In this document: positions 1 through 64,000 of the stretch, one piece after another
How the letters are laid out: every line of letters starts with the position of its first letter
Numbering within the stretch: position 1 is the stretch's first letter
Assembly: GCF_034702125.1 (NCBI RefSeq)
Contig: NC_085875.1
Coordinates: 18,021,225-18,085,224, forward strand
Length of the DNA stretch: 64,000 nt
Direction of reading: 5' to 3'
Source of the DNA: Engraulis encrasicolus
Taxonomy: Eukaryota > Chordata > Actinopteri > Clupeiformes > Engraulidae
Made by a program: the position numbers and the translations under genes
The notes under the pieces: generated by a model
Databases searched by the model: none
Told to the model about the DNA's origin: nothing
The model's input: only the letters and a program-made list of their open reading frames with translations

Positions 1-569
1 TTTGTAAATCAACAGTAAACTAACAACATTCCAAATGAAGATTATAGCGCGTCCAAGTTAGACACGCAGATCGCTTCCAGCACTACAGAGCAATGGCGGT
101 TCCGTCCATTTTCATTTTAGTGCAGTAGGGACAAGGAGAATACAGGAAGATTGAGCCCCATCCCAGTAAAATAAGAAATGTTCTAACCTTTCTTCGACAG
201 CTGCACAATTATGACACAATTCAAATAAATAGTACTAAGAAGCGCTCATACATTTTGGCCTCATTTTCTTTTTTTTCCTCTCATCTCAGAATGTTGCCCA
301 AGTAACCAAGCACTTCCCAAACGGAACAACATGAGGCTAATGAATGGTTATTACTAATGAAATCTCAGCAACGATTAATTTCAACAAGACCTTGGATTGT
401 GATGGCAATTTTACAACTAAATGATTTGACATTTGTGAACATGATAAAAAATTACCGGGCAAGAGTGACAAGTAGTAGTAGTAGTAGTAGTAGTAGTGAC
501 AGATCCTCTGCTGTTGTTGTGGGTCTGACTCTGCATCTGCCACCCGGATGACCTGCCACTCTGGTTTAC
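1..569. other. HECTD1 intron 12 (partial)
   Basis: Intronic sequence between coding exon 12 and the off-window exon 13. Apart from an (AGT)n trinucleotide run at about 472-496 I see no feature. Confidence 0.6.
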
Positions 570-27116
<26,547 letters not shown>

Positions 27117-27328
27117 GATGACGTCCTGGCAGCACTCGCCTCACCCCCCCGCCTCCACCTCCACCCCTCCTCCGCCCGGCCCGATCAAGCCGCCAGCCAC
27201 TGCTCAAAGGCACAGCCGCTGCCACCCGCACATCCACCGCACAGCGCCGACCAGCCGCGCCAACGCACCACTGAAGGAAGGAAGGAAGGCCTACTTTCTC
27301 TCGCACTGGAGCATCAAGTCTTCTTCGC

Positions 27329-28758
27329 CTGCAGGGGAGCGGAAAGAAAGAAAGAATGAGAAAGAAAGAAAGAGAGAGAGACAGAGACACAACACAACAC
27401 ACAGTTGTAAATATCTGCAGAGTAACAAAGACAAAAGCATAGAATGCAAGGGCAAAGTGCAAAGGGTAAAAATGCACAACAGAAAAAAAAAGTTTCGCCA
27501 ACATGCATGAAAGGCGGCATTTAAAATACAGTAATGACGCCTGGGCGTCAGCCAATGACTAGTTTCATGTTTACACAAGCCCCTAAAAATCACATGGCAT
27601 GAAAGTGTGGATTAATGACGATGTGATCAAAGGCATATTTGTGTGCATGACTCTAGCCTGCAGTTTATTGATAAGTAGGTTAGGCTGTGTCCTGCATGAC
27701 ACCCGCAGGACATCTCACAGGGCTGGGCAATATGGCAAAAACAAAAAACGTCAAACATATTCCATCCTTTCGCAACATCCAATATTCATTATAATAACAA
27801 TGTCTTTCTTGTTCTTTCTAATAAAGGAGAATTTAAAGTAGCTGGGTTGAAAACAAGTCTTTCCAGACATCAACATGCCTCACATTCCACATTAAAATGC
27901 TATATGTCACCTTGGTCATGACCAAACTATCAACAGCTGAGTGAGCACACAGCTGAGACTGCGAAACGTGTTTATCCCAGGAATGACATAATCTCTGGGG
28001 ATGCGTAATATATCATTGATTAAAAATGTCCAATCCTAAGCAATGTGATTGATTATTAATCAATACTTGCAAACGGCGATTGAAACGTTATTCGGGTCAG
28101 ACAAACCTGAATATCTTGTATGTAGCGCCTATATCTCACATGCTAGATCTCTAACAAAATTTGCTGGTCAAAACTGATTACCAGAGGTATTTCTGACTTC
28201 AGAACAGATGCTGCAAAACACATGGCTTCATACAGACTTTCCGTCCATACCATAGCAGGGTAGAGGTCAACAAAGTGGGCCAGACCATCAATCAAAAGTT
28301 AGCTTGTTTTCTCAACTGAATCAGAGCAAATGAAAGCCAGAAGAGAGGCCTAACTGCCAGACCAGGATTTTTTTTGCTTTGCGTCACTTTGGAATATTCC
28401 TGGCTTTGAGTCATAAATTTTTTTGAACAGTTTTTGAACCATTTTGGTGTTGGCATTGTCTCTTGAATAACTTTCCAACTGCTAGCCAAGCCCAATCTCC
28501 ATCAAAGCCCTGGGTTTCAAAACAGGCAGCAACAGGTTTTCCTGTGATATTGTAGAGGCCCGTTCCAATTCATCCGCTTTCCAGCACTTAAAAGCTTGCC
28601 AGTTGCTGCATATGAGACGCATTTCCAAAACAGGATGTTACTATTTTCATATTTCAGCGATTGGATGGTTTGTGCCTGTTGAAATATTGGCAGCAGTAGA
28701 TTTGTGCCACATGTAACAATTGTGGGCTAAAAAGAAGCTTGGTTTTGGTCTCACATGA

Positions 28759-28795
<37 letters not shown>

Positions 28796-31700
28796 TTTTC
28801 TGCCCAATGCCTGTATGCAGAGCTTTTAAAACAATGGCTTCATTTTGCTAGCTTCCAACACAACCCAGGTTTACAGACAATTCTGCAGATTGTGGGCCTC
28901 GCCTAATCATGAAAGCTGAATTTTGATGTGGCGGCTGGCTGGCTGGCTGGCTGGTGTCACAGCGCACCTCACTTCATGATTTATTCACATGGGTAATTTG
29001 AGGGGGCAGCCTCTTCATCCCAAGAAGCAGACAGTGCTCCACTGGACATTAACTAACAGGGAACTTTCACTGGACTTGTTTTGACTTGAGAATGGTGAAA
29101 ACTGAAAAAGCATATTAAAAAGTGAAGATTAATTTCACAGAGCTGGAATACTGAATACAATTCCGACTATATGATGTAAAGCCCTGCAAAACCGAAACGC
29201 ACCAACTGATGTCTATTTACGCCATGATCCTATACTTTTCTTTGGAAAAATGTTCGGATTGAATTCAAGAAAACGAGCCCTGCTGTGTCAGTTCTTCAAA
29301 TGTTCTGAGATGTTTATCCACAATGAACAGTGAGAGAACCCTTACTTTTCACTAGAGCCGATTGGCAAATATAAATGATATGGCTTTCCCCAAAAACAGT
29401 CTGTAGTCAACGCAAGAGCTTCAAGACCAAGCTTGTTGTAAATGCTCCATAGAGTAGTTAAAGCTTAACCATACTTAAACAAGTATAACTTACTGGAAAT
29501 GTATGGTAAAAGGTCTTTGCTGCACTGACTGCCTTCATTATCAACAACGTACGTTAACCTGAGAGACCCACGGGGAAACTGCTTTTGGTCACTGTGACAA
29601 AGTACTCCACAGCACATACACACAACGAAATTGCAATTATGCCTCACCCATGCAAGGCACCTAAAGGGAGCAGTGTCGTGGAACGGTGCCATGCGCAGGG
29701 TACCAGAGTCATGGAGGAGAATGGGGGTAAAGAACTGGTCATTCACTCCCCCCTCCCACCTGGTGGTGTCGGAACTGGTGGGAATTGGTAACTAACAACA
29801 CTCGAGCTATAGGCCTGGTGCTCTTACCACGTCCCCATGACTGCCCATGGAAGCTAATCCATGCAAAATCATTCAGTTAAAAACAGGCATGGCATACTAT
29901 TGCAACAGTATTTAGCAATAGCGATTAATAAAGCATTACTACCCAGTTTGTGCATCCCCGCGAAGAAATAACACATGATAACATGGATCATACGTAATAA
30001 CTATCCATCAACATTGTTCAATTCCACTGAAAGACACGGTGCAGAATGACAGGGTTTGCTAAGCTTGCCAGACAGACTCTTTGCCGGACCGTCTGAGGTG
30101 GCAGCAAACAGGGCTGCAGTAGATCCACTATCCTCTTATAGACGCCAATGACAAGAGATCCTCTTATCACCAGATTAATAGTAAACTGCCAAGAGGCAGA
30201 GTATTTTGTAGTACAACTGTTCACTCATTACACTGTTGTGTTCAAAGACAATAGATTATTTAAACTTCACAAACTCTTGTGAAGTCTTTGTTTACCCGGC
30301 CTGTGATGAGAATTTAACAGGGATAGCTTCAAACCAGCAAAGTCACGCATGGTGCAATGTTGTGCAATGTTTGATGTAATTTAAATGGAACAAATGTGCC
30401 CCCCTCTGCCTGAAGGGCATATAGACTACCAATTGGTCATGTGATTTTTCACCTCCTTTACGTAGTAGTCTGAACAGCTGTCATCGGTGATAAGTGACAG
30501 AAACATCTGGCTATCTGTGAAAACTGACGTCGGCGACAACGTACACACGATTCATTGTCTCTTCACCGCAAGAATAAATACAACATCCCACGAATCGCAT
30601 CAATGACGCTGTAAAGTAAGTTGTACACAAGCGGTCCATTCAAATGTGAAGCGAGCGAGGAGCCACCAACCTCGGACAACTGCCCGCATGCCAGATGTCT
30701 ACCCCAGGTGGTTTACAGACACTTTTAATAGGATAACAGCTAGTCGTTGAAATAATATACTGAATAACTGAGGAGTATAATTCTTCTGACAAGGCCCAAA
30801 ACATGGACAAAAAGGCAACCCCAACACATTTTGACAGAATATTGTCACAAAAGAGACACGTTTTTTTGAAAAGCCATTTTTTAGTGACCAGTTGTGTCAT
30901 AATCTCGAACTTGGCTGCCAACTCAAAAGCAATGCATCACGCGAATACCAACAACAAGCTACACACATGAGGCAGGGAAATAACAGGGAAAGGCTAACCA
31001 GTTGGCTTATAGCACGAATGCTTTAGTTTACCATTAAGTTGTGAAGAATTAAGTTACTAACACCACATTGACGTCCAATGAATGTTAAGCACTTGAATTA
31101 CCGCAATGTCAGCGAACGTTAAGAGTAGGAAAAACAGAATTGTAAGACAAGCACAATGTTACTCCTGACAATAATCAGCCAAGGCAGCTAGTTAAAGCTA
31201 CATTGGCTAGCGATTAGGTACCTATCGCCTACCCCTAGCCCAGACCAAAAGGGAAGATTAGATACAATATAAACATTGGGATGTATAACACCTTATTTCG
31301 CTAATCAACACACACTTTTGTTGTAAACTGCAAGCACCAACAGTCAGCCAACTTCGTTCAGACAACGAGGCAAGGCGAAACATCGGGCTTCGGGACATGT
31401 ACTTAGCTAATATTATTAGCTAACTGAGTGAAATGGGGATCCTACAGTTGCTATGCAGAAACACAAACCCAGCAGTGAAGCTGGTCACACATAAAATGGC
31501 ATTATATTCCGTTTGGACAGCTCATTTAATTGTGAACATCTTAGTAAGCAGGCTTCCCAAACCAGCAACCAAATTCAGTCACCTACCGTCAACATAAGGC
31601 ATCTTGGCTGGCTAACTGAACGCAGCGCTTGCTGCCAATATTGTGATTTCAACATTTTCCAAGCGTATACATTGTAATCGACACGTCAAAATGCCAATCA

Positions 31701-32240
31701 GCACAACTGATTCAACCACTTAAACACAATGCACATGTGTCCGACCTGACATTAGCGTAAAATGTTAAACTCGAGTTTTCCATGTCAGCTAACACCGTCC
31801 TCAAAAACGACAAATCCAGCTAGTGCTAGCCCAGAGGGTTTGCAAATTCCTATGTCACGAGCGCTAAGGCTAGCGATTGTGGCCCATGCTAGCTCGAGAG
31901 GGGCGAATTTGCTGCGGTTATGCTGTTTAGTTAGCAATCACTAGCATGTACGCGGATAATACTAAACGGAGATGTTGACTTAGTACATTTTACTTTCTAC
32001 TCAAATAATGAGGTATTGATTAGCCAATGTTTATCAAAATAGCGTAACATTTGGCATCGGTAATCTTACCACTCGTCTTTCGAGGTAGGGTGTTATGAAC
32101 ACGGCCTTCGCACTACGACTGGGACCTGGAATCTGAAGTTCCAAGTGGGCCCAAGGCCTTGACTCCTACGTCAGCAACTCCAGGCAGGAAACCTGGGCTG
32201 CTCAGATTTCAACCCCGATCATAACCCCAAAACACTTACC
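27329..32240. other. HECTD1 intron 1
   Basis: A GA-rich tract at 27340-27390 forms the sense-strand pyrimidine tract of the exon 2 acceptor; (CA)n at 28765-28793; (GGCT)n at 28933-28953; a SINE at about 29585-29860. Remaining sequence is unremarkable. Confidence 0.55.
29585..29860 (-). mobile_element. SINE copy (AACGAAATTGCA tail family)
   Basis: On minus a tRNA-like head (GGGCAGTCATGGGGACGTGG) is followed by a diverged body and the conserved tail region with CTCCACAGCACA and AACGAAATTGCA on plus. The same tail and head occur at 57180-57345. Confidence 0.6.
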
Positions 32241-32470
32241 GTCTTACAGCAAATGACGAGAAGAAAAAGCCCAGATGATAAATTTAAATTGTGGCTAACA
32301 GCGACTGAGAACATCCAGCTTCATTCCACTTATATTTGATCCGAATCTAAAGGTCAAAACTAGCGGAGAATGTACAGAAAATCACACCGAAATGGAGAGC
32401 CGTCGAGGGAACGAGTTGGCTCCCCCGTCGCTTGCTTGCATCACGAGGCTACGCAGCGACGTACTTGTAT
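32241..32470 (-). promoter_or_regulatory. HECTD1: Candidate HECTD1 non-coding first exon and promoter region
   Basis: On the minus strand a good donor (GTAAGTG) lies at 32234-32240 and closes a stretch with no clear coding frame. A CpG-containing segment (about 32390-32470) lies just upstream, consistent with a TATA-less promoter. An untranslated first exon is required because coding exon 2 has an acceptor in its 5' UTR. A second possible donor is at 32065-32067 (GTAAGA). The transcription start is not determined, so the right boundary is approximate. Confidence 0.4.
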
Positions 32471-32875
32471 TCACAAGATCAGACAGCATTGCAGTGATGT
32501 GACAGGGGGCGCTAGGATAGATTAGGCCCACAGTAATCCTAATGTTACAGCAAGCATTCATAAATTTAGTGTGGATATGAATGTAACATTTAAACAATAG
32601 ACATGTGCGAAATTCACTATAACCATAATTTGCCTCAGTGTTTCCATTTCTCTTTAGGCTACATAGCCTATTGGCTATTTTGAATTAATCAGCTATAGTT
32701 TGTAAACATGGAAATAATTTGCCGTTTTCTTCATTAATGGGCAATGAGAGAATCATTGCAGAATCTTCATTAAGTGGCATTATTGGCTCTTATCTACACA
32801 GCATCCGTTTCTTGTAGTGAAGAAACACTTATGTGATAGGCAAGCAAATGTACTCAAGATATTTTGTTACTGATT

Positions 32876-32881
32876 TTTATT
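32876..32881 (-). other. HEATR5A: Candidate HEATR5A polyadenylation signal
   Basis: AATAAA on minus, about 2.7 kb past the stop codon. Another AATAAA lies at 33155-33160. Which is used cannot be told from sequence alone; either leaves only about 0.4-0.7 kb to the HECTD1 first-exon candidate. Confidence 0.35.
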
Positions 32882-35605
32882 ATGTACAATTTACAGTGTA
32901 CAAAATATACGGCGAACACCAATACAAATACTGCATCATTTAACATTATATTTCACAGCAGGGAAAGTGCACACATGGTACCATCATCTCTGGAGTCAAA
33001 AGCTGGCTGTCCTTTTGTTGGCAGTCCTTTCTGCTGACCTGTCAGCTTTTCTGATACATCACCTCCTTGTTGTAACCGATACTGTAGTCTGGTACTGGTA
33101 CTTCCTGCAAACATTCCCTAATAATCTCTGACACACTGGAGTACCACTGTCACCTTTATTCATCATAAAATATTAGTTCCCTTTTGTTTGTAAAAACAAT
33201 GACAATTTCTTTATAAACAAATCACCATCAATGCACAAGCCAGACCACAATCTTTTTTTAAAATGAGAAATGCAATGTAAAGGTAAGTATGGTAGGTATG
33301 ATTTTTCAGCAAAGGTCACACAAGCCCTTGTACAATGCAGTATAATGATACAGTCTAATGGTTTGTAGTTTGTTCTATTCATCTCCATACAGTTTATCAC
33401 AGAGGTGTCGGTCATGACAACCAATAATAGAATTGATAACAAACAGCCAATGGGCTTTGTTGTGACAGTCTGGGGCATGATGATTATTATAATTATTGTG
33501 CTCCTATTGTCAACACACTTAACTCACAATATTTTGGTGAGAAACATTTGAAATAGACTCATGCTCTTGTTTGGAGTAATAATACTGAAGTTGAACAGGA
33601 CACATTGACATTTTTAACATGATACCATTGTCTTGATGATAATAAAGAAGCAACTGCAGGGTGTAAGAGTATAAATGTTAACACTGCAAAAAATCACCAG
33701 TTGAGAATGCGGCGTTACGGAAGGAATTAAGTTGTATGTGCACAGGGCTAGATTAAGACAGCCTGGGGCCCCTAGGCTACAGGTTGCTGTAGGCCCCCCT
33801 GGAAGAAAAAATACGTGACAAATTTACATGGACAGTTCATAATTGCGAGCTAAGAATTCAGGATAACTTGTCTACCAACTGTTCTCAATAAAACAGGAAT
33901 TTTTCAATATTGCTTCCTGTCACAGTTCTGCCATTTTTCACTTTTGGCCAGTCAGTGGAACCCTGGCACATCGGGGGCCCTAGGCTACAGCCATACCTAG
34001 CCTGTGCATTAATCCGGCCCTGTGTAAGCGCATGATGAATGTAGGATGGAGTAGGTGCACCATGCAGACTTTGAAAGATGTTTTTTTTTCTGGTTTCAGG
34101 GCCAGAGATGAGAGCTTTATATTATCCACCCCATTACACTCTGCCACACGGCACAGACTTTCCAAACAATCCATTGAGACATAATGCTGCTTGAGCGGTT
34201 GATTTGTGAAGGCAACTTTGTAGACACAAGAATAATTAAAAAAAGAAAACCAAACAAAAATGGCTCTTCTAAAAATAGTGTTCTTTTTTAATACACATAT
34301 ACCTGTAGTTACGACTGTTTTGTTTGCTTGGAAGCAGATCTCTTCCCTTATCGATCCTCAGCACACTAGTGTTTAAGAGTACTAAAGCTGTAGTGAGTGA
34401 GTGAGTGTACAAGTTATACATAGTTTTGGAGTACTGTCCTCACAGAGGTTAAAAACACTGCCATACAAAAATGAACTACATTTTGCTCTTCTTAAAAAGT
34501 AAAACTAGCAATTTTAAAAAAAATGAATTCAGCACATGGAGATGTGCGTGCCCTTTTTCTCGTTTGTTTTGTTGCAACAGTACTACAGCTTCCTACAGTA
34601 TGAGTGATAACTGTATGCAGCATGTTTTTTTTGGAGAGTGCACCTCTTATTTTTGCAGCTGTGATGTTGGAAGTGTAAGAGGCAGAGAATATGGGAGGCA
34701 TAGAATATATATACAGTGATGTTCAACTTGGATTCAGAAGCTATAATTCAGTGCCACATATTCTAAATGACCTGGCCTTACCTGTCCATGGAATTCAGAG
34801 TTGTGACTTGACAACCAGGGTACAGGACGTCGATTGGTGACATGATTCACATAGATTCAAATAATTCCAGGCAGCAAGTATGTGTTCATTAGAGACTAAC
34901 ACAGGACCACCACATAAGCAAAGGTGAAGTAAAAATCAATTAAAACATTTAAATGGTGATCTATATCTCAAAGGCTCCATGAGCAACCATCATTGTGTTA
35001 AAATGTGAATTAGTCAGTGGTATTAGCCCAACTCTCACTTCCATGGTTCTGGTCCAGACCAGACTGTAGGAGAAAACTGGACAGAGTGAACTCGCTTCTT
35101 ACAATGGGAGAACAATGAACATAGTTTTGTAGTAGAAAATAATGCTGCCATGATAAGGCTCGTAATGCTTTTACAGTAAACTTGAGTGATACGAAATAGC
35201 AGGCAAAATTCTGGGTTAATGGAAGACGGAACTGAGGTTACTAAAGACATTCAACTTCCAGGAGAAGCTGTTGGGGCTTGTTCACCATCTGAACAGGTAA
35301 AACCAAGCAATTTGGAATATGTGGCACTGGATTACAGTTTCTGAATCCAGGTTGCTCATCACTGCATATGGTACATATCATACATGTACATGTATCCACC
35401 TTATTTTCTCACCCATTACCACAGCTCAGATCAACGTTTGTCGTGATCTCACAGCCTAGTCCTATCTGCTAGTTCTGGCTATGCTGCTCTTCTGAATGAT
35501 TCAGAACTAGCAACTGCTACCAAGATAGTAATGGCGGCAGCACACTTGTAACCGTGGAAAATAAGGTAGATATGCACAGTATGTCTATGTAGGGGGGGGT
35601 GTGGA
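32882..35605 (-). other. HEATR5A: HEATR5A 3' UTR (inferred extent)
   Basis: AT-rich, no coding frame; contains a hAT-like element at 33743-34022. Extent depends on which polyadenylation signal is used. Confidence 0.4.
33743..34022. mobile_element. hAT-like MITE, 280 bp
   Basis: Inverted ends CAGGGCTAGATTAA and TTAATCCGGCCCTG, with GGGGGCCCTAGGC blocks inside. The flanks (TGTATGTGCA and TGTAAGCGCA) are similar but do not give an exact 8-bp target copy, so the insertion signature is eroded. Confidence 0.6.
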
Positions 35606-61960
<26,355 letters not shown>

Positions 61961-62036
<76 letters not shown>

Positions 62037-62065
62037 CAACTTGTGTGGATGAGTGAAAGAGTGAA

Positions 62066-62137
<72 letters not shown>

Positions 62138-62181
62138 ACAGTGAACTCGGAGTGAGTGTGTATACGAGACTGAGAATCTGA

Positions 62182-62247
<66 letters not shown>

Positions 62248-62250
62248 ATA

Positions 62251-62291
<41 letters not shown>
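61961..62291. repeat. Three tandem (TG)n tracts with related spacers
   Basis: (TG)n at 61960-62029, 62071-62136 and 62185-62291, each preceded by a spacer of the type GAGTGAAAGAGTGAAACT or GAGACTGAGAATCTGAAAG. The spacers look like copies of one sequence, so the three tracts form a higher-order tandem repeat of about 110 bp. Confidence 0.85.
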
Positions 62292-62293
<2 letters not shown>

Positions 62294-64000
62294 TCCTGTC
62301 CCATCTTTGACATTTTTCCCCCTTACACTAGGTTGCCGACCTGCAGTGGTGGGTAGCTTGCGCAGCCTGGTCTGATGTAGACACAGGTGTCACTGCAACA
62401 TGAATTTACAGGCCTCCAAACCATGTCGGGCACTCTGTCTCGGTCTGTGTTGACATTTTAGCCTCCAGCCATCCCTCAGTGGCTATTCATCTCCATCATA
62501 TCATTCCCTCCCATTTACTAGCACTACATTGGTTCACTGTCATGCCTGCACTGCAATCTGCTGTCCATCCACCACTAGGACTGTGCGATCGGATGAAGCA
62601 CTTTTCCCTGTAGTCGGAGATGCATTAAAATTAGCTTCCTAACTCCGACAGCTTGAAAGCACCTGGATCGAAATCAATCTCGAAACAGCACTGCTGTGTC
62701 AACCTTTGCTCGACATTTTACTCTTCCTGTATTCTCTCTGATATCACTTTGTCTAAGAACAATTGCAAAAAACAAAACAAAAAACAGAACATTCGTGTTT
62801 ACAATACCATCATGTTCAGAGATACTACAGCAGACGATTAATCCAGCCGACCCACCAATTGACCAACACTTTTATATAGTTTATACAAAATTATTATGAC
62901 GTTTGAAAGTTGGCGTATTGTGTTTAGTCGTCATGGCGTGCAAATGAGGTTATTGAGTGAGTCAAGTGATTGAAGGCGTAATCGGGGCGATGCATTGGGT
63001 GAGTATGTGTTCAACGTGCACCTCGCGTGCCCGCATTGGGTTAGTCGATGATCGAGAGACTGGTGAAAAAAACGAAACAATACAAGTGAGAGTGAATGTG
63101 CCAAGAGCGAGCGAACTGAAAAACAAGTCATGAAGAGGGATAGAGGGGTAGAGGGGGATAGAGGGATAGAGAGAGAAGAGGAAGAAGAAGAAGAAGAAGA
63201 GAGAAAGGTTCCACACGGCAGCCAAACAGGCAGAGACCTACCAACACCGAGTAATCCAACAACACCTCCTGTGCAGAAGAGCAAAGAGAAATGGACATCA
63301 CATCACAGATACACACACAGATGGATGGAGACACACACACATACGACGCCATTACGCTCATGTTTGAGAACCATATCCTCTCTGGCTTTGGTAGCTGCAA
63401 AAGCACTCCTAAACTCAATAATTAAATCGTAAAGTCAAACTATAAGCTCTCAATCGTCAAACTCTTCATGGTGTAATGACTCATGGCAACATAAAAGACC
63501 ACTTATTTAAATGAGTCAAAGTACTGAAATGGTTTCAATTATGGTGCTGTAGATTTAGACTGCCCCCATCCTCCCTTTCACTTAGTCATGGACACCAAGG
63601 GGAGGAAATAAATGTAGCAAAATATGAGCATTTACAAATAATTGGCAAATGAAGGCCAATTTTACTTGAATGAATTACTAATTTGTGCCTTAATCATTGC
63701 CACAATGCCTTAATCATACACATTACTACACTATATAGTGTAATTTGCCCAATGTTGTCCACCCTCCACAGAATTTGACTATTGGATGGTGTACATTTCT
63801 TTCCCTGATGCACACGCACACACAGAAGAAATGTAGAAACATGGAGCACACTGAGAACGAGTGTGAGTGCACAATACGAATGCGGAAATTCCCTCCCTCT
63901 CGCACGCACGCACGCACGCACGCACGCACAATTGGATACTCTCTGACTGACACGCACACACGCAAGCATGCAAGCACAGTTGCACACACACGCACATACA
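62292..64000. other. HEATR5A intron, right edge
   Basis: GA/GAA-rich at 63130-63207, (ACGC)n at 63901-63928, otherwise AT-rich. No exon, RNA gene or mobile element supported. Confidence 0.5.

Noticed and set aside
33743..34022. Exact target duplication for this hAT-like element
   Set aside because: Flanks are similar (TGTATGTGCA and TGTAAGCGCA) but not an exact 8-bp repeat, so no claim is made.

Overview
The window comes from a vertebrate nuclear genome, almost certainly a ray-finned (teleost) fish. It holds spliced genes with GC-rich coding exons in AT-richer introns, very dense (TG)n, (GA)n and tetranucleotide repeats, and several teleost-type repeats: tRNA-derived SINEs, an L2 LINE, an R2/NeSL-like fragment, hAT and piggyBac-like MITEs, and an endogenous retrovirus (ERV). 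Two host genes run head-to-tail on the minus strand. HECTD1, a HECT-type E3 ubiquitin ligase, occupies about 32.4 kb down to position 1 and continues off the left edge. HEATR5A, a HEAT-repeat membrane-traffic protein, occupies about 60.2 kb down to roughly 32.9 kb, with its 5' half off the right edge. The same order and orientation is found in human 14q12, which supports calling the second gene HEATR5A rather than HEATR5B.

HECTD1: I placed 11 coding exons (570-740, 1207-1345, 2451-2625, 3834-3948, 4133-4231, 4828-4904, 5374-5644, 6600-6881, 16647-16874, 18657-18891, and 26977-27116 with 5' UTR to 27328). They join in phase into the first 644 residues: an armadillo/HEAT-like N-terminal solenoid, then ankyrin repeats, then an acidic/lysine-rich linker. 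A candidate non-coding first exon ends at 32241. The later domains and the HECT domain lie outside the window.

HEATR5A: 15 coding exons between 60214 and 35606 join in phase into 996 C-terminal residues ending at a stop codon at 35606-35608.

Intron 4 of HECTD1 holds a 6.9-kb ERV (7894-14833) in the same orientation as the gene. It has paired LTRs with TG...CA ends, a 4-bp CATA target duplication, a tRNA-Ser primer-binding site, a polypurine tract, a short gag with a zinc knuckle and an env transmembrane remnant; I see no pol. Introns 2-3 hold a cluster of hAT elements, each with an 8-bp target duplication. HEATR5A introns hold a frameshifted L2 reverse transcriptase (39.2-41.2 kb), an R2/NeSL-like endonuclease fragment (59.2-59.8 kb) and a TTAA-flanked 2.5-kb element (48.6-51.1 kb).

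The most unusual signal is a repeated pattern of small, decayed local copies of exon edges. The 5' edge of HECTD1 exon 3 is present three times, and its middle copy is split by two hAT insertions. Copies of the 3' edge of at least five HEATR5A exons, including the splice-donor region, lie just downstream in the adjoining intron, three of them separated from the real exon by a (TG)n tract. I saw no novel multi-gene system, CRISPR array, intact tRNA or rRNA gene.
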